Part shown: one piece after another, positions 1 to 12,149 of the stretch | How the letters are laid out: the number at the start of each line of letters is the position of its first letter | Numbering within the stretch: the stretch's first letter is position 1 | Notes under the pieces: model-generated | What the model was told of the DNA's origin: nothing | The model's input: only the letters and a program-made list of their open reading frames with translations | Databases searched by the model: none | Program-made: the position numbers and the translations under genes | Assembly (NCBI GenBank): GCA_030549495.1 | Contig: JAUIRK010000771.1 | Coordinates: 33,457-97,456, forward strand | Length of the DNA: 64,000 bases | From: Nectonema munidae | Taxonomy: Eukaryota; Nematomorpha; Nectonematoida; Nectonematidae | Direction: 5' to 3'

Positions 1-1486
1 TTCGCATATCATTATGTACTGTTATCTTCAAAGTTTATTTCCATTTTTATTATTATGCACGTGCTTTGCAAGAATTGTATCTTCCTGACAATGAATTGGT
101 TACAGACATTTTTATGAGGGCGCTGTACTTTTTACCGATATGCTGTAGAGTTGGAACAATTAAATATCAATTATTTTTTTGGAGCGTGTTGACGAATGTG
201 TCCATAATATTAAATTTTAAGGGTACACTTATTGAAGAAAAGCAAACCACGTTTTCGCCATTACTGCCTTTTTCAAATTTGCGTTATTCTATATTTTTTA
301 AGTATTCACTATATCAAAATTTTAATAAAATTTTGTTAAATAAGGAAGAAAAAGAAGTTATGAATAAATATTTGCAAAGAAAAATTAATTTTAATTGAAT
401 TATATAAAAAGTGTATTCTTATACTTTTTTCGCCAAATTTCAAATGACAAATTTATCATAAAATATTTCAATATTTAATCAGTTTTGTAATGAAAATGAT
501 TGTAATAAAACGCACTAAAAACGACACTGACTGATTGAACCCTTTTTTTTTAACCCTTTCTCTTTATACGAGTGTATACGCATAAAAATGCAATGTTTAT
601 CACACAAAAAAAGCAAAGATCAAATTCCGAGCCTTGGATTTCATCAATTAGAAGTATTTAATCAGATCTATCACAGCCTTCCATCGAAGCCTTAAGAATA
701 ACAGGAAAACAATTGCATCACCCCTAACCATTTGTTTGCTTAGTATAAAAGAAAAAACATATTTAACATATCATGTAAAAGATAGAAGAATATAGACCAC
801 ACGTCGACAACTTTTTGATAATGAAGGGCTAAATCTAAATAATGGCAATTAATAGAGTATATGTTTTTGAAACTCTTTATAACAGAATTTTGTTTTATTT
901 TTCAAATTATAAAAAATGCATTTACATTAAATTTCTATTTTTGTCTTTGAAGACCTTTCTTACTAACACTTTTCCTTTCCTTCATAATTTAGCGCTAAAT
1001 GAATTAAATTTTAAAAAGAGTCTGCTATTTCAGATGATCATCAAAATAAGAACCCATTCTCAAGAATGTCTTTGTTTAGATTGGGCGCCTTATGTAGATT
1101 ATTAATTTCCATATATCTATATATGGATCATTTATACCTTTTTTACTATCCTTATATATTCTATTTTTTACTATTCTATTTATACCTTTTTTACATTCCC
1201 ATACAAAGAACTGATTTCAAAAATGAGAGCCTACATAGTCACCTTAAAAATAAAAATTAAATTCTTTCTTATCTTGAAATATAGTTATAACAAAAAAGGT
1301 ACGTTTATTTTTGTCTATTGAGGTATGCGTGCCATTGGGTATTTGTTCGCGTGCCAGACGTTGCCGACGTCTTTTGTAAACAATACAGGACTGCCAGTTC
1401 AAATTAATAATAAATTTAAGTCATGCTGTATACTTTTGAATTCTGTTGATTTTAAATCATAGTTTATGATATACATGTTTATATAG
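1..1486. other. Upstream kinesin intron or flank, no recognised exon
   Basis: AT-rich. I searched it for the P-loop, switch I and the 'SSRSHS' box that should precede the first kinesin exon and saw none. A 110-codon open frame at 66-398 has no recognisable domain. A short GC-richer patch at 1,320-1,375 contains two 'gcgtgcca' words and may be a transposon scrap. Confidence 0.5.
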
Positions 1487-4400
1487 GATAAAGAAAAGTT
1501 GTGTGTTAGCAATTTAGCTCTAGTTGATTTAGCTGGAAGTGAAAGAACCTATCGTACAAATAATGGTGGAGAAAGAATCAAAGAAGCAGGTAAAAATTTT
1601 ATTTTGGTCTCTTCATGATGATCTATTCATTTTTACACTACAGGCAATATCAATTCCTCGCTCATGACTTTGCGCAATTGTATTGAAATATTACGTGAAA
1701 ATCAAAAAGATCAATCAAATCTCAGGATAGTTCCCTACAGGGATTCCAGGCTCACTCAAATTTTAAGAAATTATTTCGAGGGAGAAGGCTGTATAAAAAT
1801 GTTATTGTGTGTTAATCCTGCTGTTTCTGACTATGAAGAGAATGTTGTAAGAAAACTAATCTTTTTTTATCAGAGGATTCAAAATGTAGATATGTGAATC
1901 AATCAGCGTTGTAGTATACATTTTTTGAGCATACCTTGTCATGGACCAATCATATAGGGCAATTTTTTACTTTATTTTTAATTTAATATTTTTAGATGTG
2001 ATGAAAAAATTTTTAGTTATATTTTTAAAATTTTATAAAAGATTATGTTGTGATATTAGGTTTCTCTTAATATAAATTCATATTGTCACAACCCTATTTT
2101 TTATGGTTTCCATGGCGTGTGTTAAGTCAAAAAAATGAACAAAGTACGAGGATGTGGGTGATAAAAGAAATATAGAGTCTTGGCAAGAATAAATTGTAGA
2201 AGTTTATTATTAGGATTAAAACCATAAAACAATTAATTAATTTTATTCAAAAACTTTTTTTTCACACTCTGTCGTTTTCATTAAGGTTTATTTTTTTTAA
2301 AATAGGCCATACAAGGTTGCTTGTATTTATTTTTTTAATTGACTATGACATATATTTGAAGGATGGCTTGTAATATGCGAAACACGTTTTATGTATTTTC
2401 AAAAAATTGAGATAAATACCTAAATTGAGCTTTCTTTAGATGAATTGTAATTGTATATAAAATTAGTTAATAGTTTAATTACATATGCATATAAATGTTT
2501 TTTGATTTTACTTTAAGCATGTTTTAAAATTCGCTGAAATAACTCAAGAAATTGTCATACCTCGTTGTCTTGGAGCCAAAATCGATTATGCATGCACACC
2601 TGGTAGAAGACGAGCCTTGAAAAACTATTTGTATGCGAATAAATGCGAAAATTCTCACAGACAATTCCTATTTAATGAAAGTCAACTAGAACTACCTGCT
2701 ATCTCTGTATGAACACTTTAAGATTCATTTTATTTTTATGATAATCATCACTCAATTTTTGAAACTTTATTGTACAAGCACATCGACACAACATCTATGT
2801 TTTAATCAAGCATTCCCATATATTTTATATAAACGAGCAACTTGTGTTACTCGGTATAGCTAGTTATATATAATTATGTGCGTGCATATATCAAAAATAA
2901 TGAAATGATAAAAAAAATCAATCCAACAAGCTACTAGTTACGCCTCTGTGTAGAATAAATAAACTGTAATACTTTTGTTATTTTATACTCCATTTTAAAA
3001 AAGAACTTATTTTATAGCTTATAAAATATACAGTAAAATCTGGTTATACCGAACCATTCTCGGTCAATTTTAGATCGTTATATCAGTGAGGACATAAAAC
3101 AGACAACAAAAATTATAAAAGGTTTATTTTAAATACAAACCGTTTATAACATAAATATCACATCGTGTAATAAACATACGTTACACGCATGTTAATCTAA
3201 ATTATACTCATACACATTCGTCAATAAAACATATAAGTAATGAATATAAAAGTCATATATATAACATTAAAATTATTACACGTCATTAACAAAGTCTGTG
3301 GACTGTAGCTCTCGTTCCTATCATATGTTAACTTCGCTTTACGATTTAAATAAAGTTCATCAAAATCCTTTGCTCTTTAAGTTCTTTTAAACATGCGAGA
3401 TCTTCCAACGCCTCAGTAACATTTAAAACACGAATTATATTCTAGGAATACCATAACATTCAAAGTTTCGTTAATCTTTATAGCACTCTTTGTGTTTTTT
3501 AAGCAACTTGTAGATGAAAGCAGCTTTTTCAGACTACAAGGAATCCTTGATAACTTAATGAAGTGTGAAAAGGCAAATGCGCAAAGGATATTTGAAGATA
3601 TTGACATTTTAGAATTGGAGCACTCTAAACATGATGAAGAAATACAAATTCTTAAAGATGTAACTAAATTTAAACTTTTTCCTTAATTATATTCTTATCT
3701 GTCTTTTTTTAAAGAAAGTTACTAAAGGTAGTGCAAAGTTGAGTGTCTGTGTCACTGAAAAAATGACCGCCGAGGCAAAGATAGAGATGTATAAAAATAT
3801 GTATGAAAAGGCAAAGGCACAGTTTGAAAATAATAGAGAACTAATGAACGAGTGTGAGGAAAAAGTTCTGCGTGAGAGAAAGCGAAACATGGACATGGTA
3901 ACTGAAGTTAGTCTTTTAATGCTTTAATCTTTAATAAATTAAAGCTATCTCATATGTTTGTGTTTTATCTTAACATATGCAGGCCCATGACCAGTGAAAA
4001 ATTTAGAAGCGGCTAAAAACTATCTAAAAATATAGTGAATGTGTTGGGGTATCGAAATCTCTATATCCAATTTTTACGATTCTTTTTCCTTGATCGGGAA
4101 TATGTAGAAAAGAGTGAGGTTTAAATTCGTCTAAATTTTAATTAAATATTATATTTTTTATGTAGATATTTTCTATTATAATTATTATTGATTTGAAAAT
4201 TTTAGAGGAAGAGCAGGGAAGGGGTAGTTGTTCCAGAACCAGCTCCAGTCCCTCTCTAATAACGGGCATGGAAGAGAAGATTTGGCCCTTTTCTATATTT
4301 AAAAAAATATTATTTTTTCCTAACATGATTTTAATTGTTAGAAATTATCATATCATTTTAATATAAAAATTTTCAATACTCCTAAATTTTGGTTTTTTTT

Positions 4401-7400
4401 GGTCCTTTTATGGGAGATTAACTGATTTTTCAATAATCCTAAATTTTGTTTTTTTTGTCTTTTTATTGCAGATTAACTAATTTTTTGTATAAAGTTCTTA
4501 ATTCTTGTGATAAAGTTTCACTGAATCCCAATACACATGATCTACATTCCATAATGAATAAGAAGATTAACGTTGTTTTTATAGTATATATATCATCATA
4601 TAGATTTTTTGTTTGGCTGCACTCCTATAAACAATCAAGGGTTGATCTGAGCGTCAAGTTAAATTCTTCACTAAGATGATCTATTCGTTTTATCTTCCTC
4701 TCCCTTTTTGAAGATTTTTGTTTCTTATACACGCCAGATTAATCTAACACCGAACTAATCAGATCTTAATCGGAATGCTTGCCTAATACTAACTTTGTAG
4801 AGAAACAATTTTTAACCATCTTCTATCTAGAATAGCATTTCTCAACTTGTGTTCTGTGGAACACAAGGGTTTCGCAAACACTCCATAAGAGTTCCGCCAG
4901 AAATAGCATGGTATTTATTAGGTTTAAGTTTAGATGTTTTTATTGAATTTTTAATCTGGTATCATACAGAAGATGTAAGAAACTTTTTCTAGTACTACAA
5001 ATAAATATGCTACAGAAGTTTTCTCGAACTAGTATACTGATAATATCTATTTTTAGAATGACAAATTTAAGCAAATTTTCATTGCCGTTTATTCGTTAGT
5101 TTAATTGAGAATCCTTTTTTGCCGTTAATCGAATTCGTTGGTCTTTTCCTGCGATAAAAATAGCGAAAATATTTTTTGCTCCTTGACAGATTTAATATAT
5201 TCCAAGGGTTTTCGCGAAAGTAAAAAAGATGAGAAATGCTGATCTAAAATCAAGATTGAATTCATGCATTTAAGAGCGTACATTAATTAACCACCGTCTG
5301 GTCCCAAGCCCAGAGTGAGAAAAGAGGAGGGTTTGCATCAGGAATGGGCAACCGACAGTAAAACTTCTGCTCCAACAAAATCTTATGAATTATGGAACTT
5401 TATTACAAAGACAAAGATGAAAATAGAAGGAACAACCAAAAACGGAAGGCCGCACCTGAGATGGAAGAACGTGGTTGACAAAGATTTGAAAAGATTTAAT
5501 TTAGAGGAGAAAGATAACGCGAATAAAAGTAAATGGAAGAAATTAATAAATGCATTGTATTATGGTTCCATTTTGAATAAGGAAGGGGCACCCTTTTTAC
5601 GAGGAAAAACCACCTTCTAAAAATAAATGATGATTAATTAACAAATCTTTGGCTGCTCACTTCATAAATAACCAAGCCCCTGTAATAGGTATACGCCGAG
5701 TTTTTAAAATATTTTTTCAATTGGTAAATATTCTCTTTTTCTAGAGCTTATATTGCCCGCTATCCCATAAATACCAATATCAGTTGTATTGGAATGTATG
5801 TAGTGTTCATTTTTTCCTTTTAAATGTTAATGCGACCAATAGTAATTTCGCCTTCATTTGTCTGAACTATTTTTCATTTAATAGTGAAAAAATAATTTTA
5901 ATTTCCATTTATTTTTGTAAAAAATGTTTATTGTGTTCATTTTATTTTAATTTTATGTTAACAAAATAAGAAACTGTACATGTGTAAAGTGTAAAAGTAT
6001 TTATTCAAGTATTTTCTCAATGATACATCCTGGTTTTGTCAGTTTAACAAAAGTTTAGAAATCACATTTCCATGCGATTATAATTAAATGATTTTATATG
6101 GGAACAAAAATATTTTTCAATGTAAGAAATAACTCATTCATTGACTACTCTTGTTAATATTCTAAGTTTCAATAAATTACCAGTTTATTGTAAAAATTTA
6201 GCGTCATCAACTAGAACAAAAAAATACTGAAATGGAAGAAATGCTCTGGGCAAAGGATGAGAAGCTTTCTATCCTTAAAGATATTGTCTCAAATACCGGA
6301 GAAGGTTTAATGTCTTATAACTGATATATTCGATTTTGAAATCCTTTTTTTTTAGAATTTGCTGCTAAAAAAGATCTGTATAAAACTTCGCCAAAAGGAA
6401 AAATGAAAAAATTAAAGAAAAAATCAGGTTCTAAGTTTGTGACTAGAAAAGTTATTTCACCTCCGCTTCCTCCGATTAAAGGAGTATTAAAAAAGATTTT
6501 AATTTACTCTAAAAAATTATTCTTTTTATATTTTTAGAATGTTGCTAAATTTGCTAAGAAGTTTAATGAACTTGCTCATATGAAAAATGAAGTAAAAATC
6601 ACGAACTGTTTTCAAATGTTTTTCATAAATTTTCTGCGTTAAGACACTGAGAAATACTGATTTGCCTGTAGCAAATCCTCGTTTCAAAAGAAGATCAAAC
6701 TCTGCAGTCAACATCAAATACCTACAGCATAAATTACCATTCCAAGCATCCACAGGTTGTCTACATTTTTTCCTTTAAAATTCTTACATGCCTTTTTGTT
6801 ATAAAGAGTAGGAGAAATGTACTATCGTTTATTTTTCGTTATTTACTAATTACACATTTTAATCAACGAGTAATAAACTTTATTGGGTATATTTTAAACG
6901 TTGTCTTTTTCTAAAAATAGCTCTGAATTTAAATAATTTTTTAAATTTTAAATGTCAATCTTTCTAACCTCTCTATAATTCTACTACATGAGTGTTAAAA
7001 GCATAATTTCTTAACCAAGGAGATTTTTCCTTTTTGTTTTTTTATAGTCCCATGCTGAAAAATTTTATTTTAAAAAAGTAAATATTTGACACGGGCTAGG
7101 GTGTCCACCCCGGGATTCCTCGTCCTCGAGTCCCCGGGGAATCGTGAAATTTCAAAATTCTCATCCTCGAAAAAAAATTTTAAATTTCCTCGGGGAATTT
7201 TTGAAAAAAATTTTTGTCGAATCCGACGACAAAAATATCGAAGTAACGGAGAAGAAAGATGAAAGATTAATCGTTAGCAACCAAAAAAAAAGAGAAGAAA
7301 AGCGTGAAGGAGGAATTGGACGAATTTCTGAAGATTAATGAAAATGAAGAACGTGAAACTGAAAGCAAGATTTCAAGCATAGAGGAAATAATGAAAAAAA

Positions 7401-9087
7401 CATTTGACCTTTATTTAGAAACAAATAGGAGGCCCGAAGTTTTAGAAACTTTATTCAAAAATTTAAAGAGCATAAAACCAACTTCTGTGGATGCCGAAAG
7501 AGTGTTTTCGTCAATGGGTTATTTTTCTACAAAAATAAGAAACCAGTTGAATGATGAAACTTTGAACGCTCTAATTTTTCTTAGATATTTTTTAAAACAT
7601 AAATCTTTTATGCATTTAAATTTTTTTCAATAAAAATCTTATATGAGACTTTTAAATTTTCTTTTCTGAACAGTTTTTACTGTAAAAAAATTGCTTTTTC
7701 TTCCCCGGGGAAATTTTCAAAAATTACGAGGTCCTCGTTCCCCTGGGAATGAAAAAAAAGACCTTAAAGTGGACACACTAACACGGGCAATGGATGTTTT
7801 TTATGATTTAACTAAATTAGTATTAAATATATATAAAACATTTCTTGAAGTCATTAAGAAAAATCACTATTTTACCAACAACTTTAATTATGATCCTCAG
7901 ATGAGTGTAATTTAGAATAGAACTAAAAATGGTAAATATTATTAAGCTTGTATTCTTCCATTACCAGTATAATAGTATTCATTTTCTAATAAAGCTATTA
8001 TAAAACTCAAAGCTGAACGTTTTCATGTTGTGTTTTTGTCATGTTGCTAAACCTTACATGGTTTTAATCATGAAGGATAAATTTTACTTCTAGACGATAT
8101 CTTGCAACCAATTTCAAAGAATGTGCAAACTTCATCAAAAGTTGAAATCGAACACTTACAAAAAGCTCAAAAATACTTTTTAAATAAACAACATGTTGCT
8201 AACAATGGCGGCATCCAAACAAAAATTGTGAAAGTAAGTTTTTTATTCACCAACTTTTTTTCTGCAACAAAAACTTGTTCCTTCTCTTCTTTAGTATTTT
8301 TTTAAACATTATTTATTTGTAGTAGAATTGATAAAAACTTGATTAATTAATTATTTCTAGCAAATAGATTTATTGACACAATCCAAAAAGAAAAAAGCTC
8401 AATAAACGGTTTAATATTTAGTTTCTAAAATTTATATTTATTTAGTATCATTAAAGAAGAGTTAAAATAAAAAGCATTCAATGAAAAGTCGACATTTTTT
8501 ATGATGCTTTTCCAAGGAATGGTTGAATATAGATTCTGGATGGTTTGATAATAAATACAGTTTTTTTAAAAAATATATTTTTATCTGCAATACAAATCAT
8601 AATCAGGCGGTATTTTTTTCTTGCAAAAGTTCATCGAATAAATATGAGGAACTTTTCACTTCGTTGCTATAGGAATAAGTTATCTTATTTCTATAAAGAG
8701 AAAGTGTTATCTTGATTTAAATCAAAAATAAATGTACAAAATAGAAGAAATTTATAATAATATGTTGAATAAAAAAATGTGTTGCTTTATTTATTTATTT
8801 CTTTAAACAACTACATAAAAAAGAAACGATATTTGATGTTGTGTTATTTTGAAATACATACAAAATGAGAATTATGGTAAAATATACTGCATACAATTTA
8901 TTTCTGGTTGATAAATTTATAGTGATGATTAATATTTCAATTTAAAATTTAGGGTGATATCATTAAATCGCCTGCTGGCGGATCATCAGTTATTTTTAAC
9001 AACGTTGAAACCCTAAAGAATGGTTCCGATAGTGAAAACAGATCTCTTAAACGTTTAAGTTCCGAAGATTATCCACCCTTGAAGTAA
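1487..9087 (+). CDS. KIF23: Kinesin-6 motor protein, KIF23/MKLP1 (pavarotti/ZEN-4) type; 5' part lies left of the window
   Basis: This is the plus-end microtubule motor of the centralspindlin complex, which works with MgcRacGAP/CYK4 at the spindle midzone in cytokinesis. The exons I read are 1487-1589, 1644-1846, 2518-2706, 3504-3659, 3715-3906, 6202-6304, 6356-6483, 6538-6591, 6644-6755, 8094-8233 and 8953-9087. All have AG/GT borders and agreeing phases, giving about 504 codons. Exon 1 holds switch II (LVDLAGSER). The next has [20 protein letters not shown] and a CVNP...DYEEN run that follows human KIF23 closely, then LKFAEITQE and the kinesin-6 neck motif TPGRR. Exons 4-6 are charged, coiled-coil-like, with LWAKDEKL as in KIF23 (LWVKDEKL). 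The last exons carry FKRRSNSA and LKRLSS, matching the family's basic and phosphorylated tail. The P-loop and switch I exons are missing, so they must lie upstream. Several introns are 51-55 bases. Confidence 0.9.
3031..3090. mobile_element. End of a pogo/Tigger-like DNA transposon
   Basis: The sequence TACAGTAAAATCTGGTTATA followed by a GAAC/GGTC run resembles the terminal repeat of pogo/Tigger elements (CAGTAAAACCTCGTTATAAC type) and follows a TA. I could not find the opposite terminus, so this is a solo end or a decayed MITE inside a kinesin intron. Confidence 0.35.
4833..5241. mobile_element. hAT-type MITE in a kinesin intron
   Basis: The left end (TAGCATTTCTCAACTTGTG) and the right end (AAGATGAGAAATGCTG) are inverted copies of the widespread hAT terminus CAGTGTTTCTCAAC. 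They are flanked by 8-bp direct repeats ATCTAGAA (4825-4832) and ATCTAAAA (5242-5249), 7 of 8 identical. The internal sequence has no transposase reading frame. It sits in the 2.3-kb intron 3907-6201. Confidence 0.7.
5300..5640 (+). mobile_element. RTE-like LINE, C-terminal end of the polyprotein
   Basis: The reading frame 5315-5620 contains [20 protein letters not shown] followed by [13 protein letters not shown]. This is the typical end of RTE-type and related LINE polyproteins (GRPxxRWxDxxxxDL...DRxKWR). Only the last roughly 80 residues are present, so this is a 5'-truncated copy, the usual outcome of target-primed reverse transcription. It lies directly after the hAT MITE in the same kinesin intron. 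The family call rests on motif shape; the clade could be another endonuclease-bearing LINE. Confidence 0.65.
7097..7780 (+). mobile_element. Internally deleted hAT transposon with intact ends, inside a kinesin intron
   Basis: Perfect 8-bp direct repeats ACACGGGC flank the element (7089-7096 and 7781-7788). The ends are TAGGGTGTCCAC and its near inverse GTGGACACACTA, and blocks like CCCCGGGGAA recur just inside both ends. Two overlapping frames remain: 7144-7338 and 7304-7633. The second carries the hAT dimerisation region: [18 protein letters not shown], then [20 protein letters not shown]. The catalytic N-terminal two thirds of a normal hAT transposase (over 500 residues) is absent. The perfect duplication suggests a fairly recent insertion or one moved by transposase from another copy. 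Confidence 0.88.
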
Positions 9088-9802
9088 AAAAATTCATCTT
9101 ACATATATTATTACATCTCTATTTAATTTTTAAACTCATGGCTTAATTTTTTTTACTATTATGCCATTTTTAAGACCATCAAATATAAACACATGCATCC
9201 TTTGCGATTTTTTGCATTGTTGAGCATATTTTCTTTTTTGCTTTGAAAAGGACACTTCTTCATGGCTAAGAATTTTTACGGCCACTAAGATCAAACATTT
9301 TACTTAAAATAATGATTCCTAAAGAAAGATAAAAATATACTAATTTAATGAACACTTGTATAAATATTTAATAGAAAAAATCGGCTTTTTATTTTTATAT
9401 TTGTAATATTTAGAATTGCAAAATTAAGATAAGTTTTTTACTCAATTTGTGAGTCGATTCTTGACTTCAGTGAATTTATTAAGTTATAAAATTTACTACT
9501 TTCTATACTACTTTTTTCCCCTTTAGAAAGTTGATAAAAAATAAACTTCAAACTACACATAACTTCTAATAATTTTTATTAAACCAAACTCTAAAAAAGA
9601 TTTTGCCATATTTTGATATCAAAGTTTATATATAAAAATTTTATTCCTTATGAATATTCAACACTCGAATTCGAAATAGTAGTTTTTCAAAACTTTGAGA
9701 TACTAATCTTGTGTCTAAACTTACCATATGATATACGTTTATTAAATTTTATGATGAAATTACAAATACTTGTTTTAACATGACTCTTTTTATTTTTTAC
9801 AG

Positions 9803-9839
9803 GTTTTCACCTACTTCAAGGATCAAAAATGGAGATTAG
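9803..9839 (+). CDS. Possible alternative last exon of the kinesin-6 gene
   Basis: A GT sits at 9084-9085, overlapping the end of the last kinesin codon. Splicing there to the acceptor TTTTTTACAG ending at 9802 keeps the frame. It would replace the stop at 9085-9087 with about 12 further residues (FSPTSRIKNGD) and a TAG at 9837-9839. The acceptor tract is good, but 37 bases is short and no homology supports it. It is an optional tail, inferred only from splice signals. Confidence 0.3.
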
Positions 9840-11345
9840 TAAATTTGAGATCATATTTATATTTACACAAAGTTTTTTTCTATATTAAATATCATACTCT
9901 ATTCTTAAACATATCTTAATACTCAGTGATGTTCAGACCTCTCAGGTGGGTTGATAGGTAATACTCAATCACTTATCATATACCTCAACTATATTTTGCT
10001 CTAAAAATAGAATTCGTTTATTCACTTATACTATTTGTGCTTCATTTTCATTTTTCTTTATCAATGTGCTTCATTTCAAAATTTAGTATTTAATACATAA
10101 TGTTAGAAATATCATATTACTTTTGTCCCAATATTGAGATAGATGAATAGTTTGCATGGAGGATTTTTTGAAGAATCTCATTAATGTATTTAGAAAACCA
10201 AAGATATTTTGCATTTATTTATCTTCAAATTTGTTTTTTTATTTTTTTTAATAAAATATTTAGCCTATTTACTTTTTTTTTAAAACTCAATGGCTGATGT
10301 TAAACCAGTGGCTTCCAAATTTCTATGCTCCATTCCCCCTTGAGAAGATAAAAAATTTACACCCCATCTCCTCTTTTTATAACAATATTTTGCTTTTGAA
10401 ATATAAACAAAAGATAAATAATAAATTTAGAAAATAATATTTGAGATACTTTTTTATTTAAAGTATCTATTATTACATTTATTATTATATTTATATATAG
10501 ATGCAAAAATGATACTTAAATTTTCACAGTTGTTTTCAACTCTCTAAATTTTTAGGGCAGAATTTTTATACTTTTTTGAACAGAAGATTCAGCACAAAAC
10601 AAAACTTGTTCTGCTTCAACTCTAGCTTCTTCTTTTTAACATATTTATAAAATGTTAAATATTTGGATGAAAAGCATTAAAGAGTTAAAAGTATAATGCC
10701 AGCTTTCACATTCTTTATTTGTTTTGATGGAAGCTTCTTTAGATTTTTTTTAAGAAATTCTATACTTCTATATCAAAAAAGGAAAGTTGTCTAGAATTAT
10801 GATGGTTTGGTTTCCCAATGTAACTATCTTCTACATCATGCATGGGCAATAGGGTTATGAAATTTTTTCTTGTTTACCCTGCAGTATTTTTCAATGGACT
10901 TTTTGATATAAAAATAAAATATGCCAATAAAATTAATTTATTTTTCAAAAAGTTACCCCAGGATGCACTTGTTATTTTATATTCTAAATTTTGAAAAAAT
11001 TCATTATAAATCAAAAAAAAAATATTTTATTTAAAATTTAATTGAAAGTATTTTTTAAAACAAATTTTAAATTGAAATATTTGTCCGTTTTGCACGTTTT
11101 TCAGTTCTTCTAGCAGTTTTATTGCCCTTTATGCAATAATATTTGTTCTCGGTATGTCTATAACTGTTGGGTCTTTGATTTTTAAAGCACTTTTGCAATT
11201 TGTCTTTTGAATGAAAAAAAGAAGCTTTTCATAGTTGTCTTGCAGAAATTTTTGATTTCACAATTTTTTTATTTTATGTTTTTTATAAAATTGTTCACTT
11301 AAAAAAACGCCAGAGCAGTAAAAATATTAAAAAAAATTTGAAGTC
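9840..11345. other. Intergenic AT-rich DNA with hAT scraps
   Basis: Apart from the hAT end at 10,304 this holds no gene, RNA or repeat I can support. It separates the kinesin gene from the hAT block. Confidence 0.5.
10304..10380. mobile_element. hAT terminus (solo end)
   Basis: CAGTGGCTTCCAAATTTCTA, continuing into a CCATTCCCCCTTGAG block, matches the common hAT end CAGTGGTTCCCAAACTTT...CCCCTTGAG. The partner end is not clear; candidates are hAT-like ends at 17,318-17,340 and 33,342, the latter too far away. It marks the left border of the hAT-rich block. Confidence 0.45.
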
Positions 11346-11506
11346 ATAACAACCCGAGGACCAAATCCGGTCCTCGGAGACTTTTTATGCGGCCCACGGA
11401 GAGCTTTGAAAAATTTTAGCCAGTACCGGTATAATTAAAATGGATTTAAAATTATTTTTATTAGCTTTTACTTAAAAGAATATAAAATCCTTTTTCCATC
11501 GTTTGC

Positions 11507-11790
11507 AGTGGGGGATCCAGAAATCTTTTGTGGGGGGGGGGGGGGGGGGGGGGGGGGGTATACTAATATTATCAAAATATTTTACACATTTTATTAGGGA
11601 AGAAATTTGAAAACGTATGTAAAATAAATGATTAAAATTATATTACAAAATCTTTTCTTTTTGCTTTGAAAATCGATCAATGACTTGATCAATTTTGATT
11701 TCTATTTTAGGGTGGACTCCAACCTTAATTTTTCTTGAATAGATTGCTGGTGGGGGGGGGGGTATGCATCCCCCTCTCGGTCCATCCCTG
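11507..11790. mobile_element. Nonautonomous hAT-like element with poly-G tracts
   Basis: The left end CAGTGGGGGATCCAGAAATC resembles the hAT end CAGGGGCGGATCCAG. The right end reads CTCGGTCCATCCCTG, which inverts to CAGGGATGGACCGAG. A run of 27 G (11532-11558) sits just inside the left end and 11 G (11752-11762) just before the right end. There is no real reading frame; the minus-strand frame over 11725-11982 only reads through it. Confidence 0.45.
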
Positions 11791-12149
11791 ATCGTTTGGT
11801 AAATCCCTTTCAATAAAGTTGGGTTTTTTCACCATTTTTTTTACTAATGGATTAACGTTCATTGTGTTAAATAATTTTCTATCTTGATTCCCCATATTTA
11901 TGTATTCAGTTAATCTGAACATAACATTGGTCAGGGGCCTAAATATATCCTTTGACTCTTCTAGTAGTTCACAAAGAACCAAATCTATAATAATAATAAT
12001 ATATTTATTTCAATTGTCATAAAAAAATCATTAAAATTATTTTTATAAATTTATTAATTTTATTAATAAGTTATTTAATGAACCCATCTAACCCAAAATG
12101 TCATTGAAAAAGGAAATTGGATAATTAATCCTAGTGTTCCAAGAAAAGT

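Noticed and set aside
66-398. 110-codon open frame at the left border
   Set aside because: No recognisable domain, high Phe/Leu/Asn content expected from AT-rich DNA, and it does not match the missing kinesin motor exons.
6526-6753. 75-codon minus-strand open frame
   Set aside because: Antisense to two kinesin exons and their short introns.
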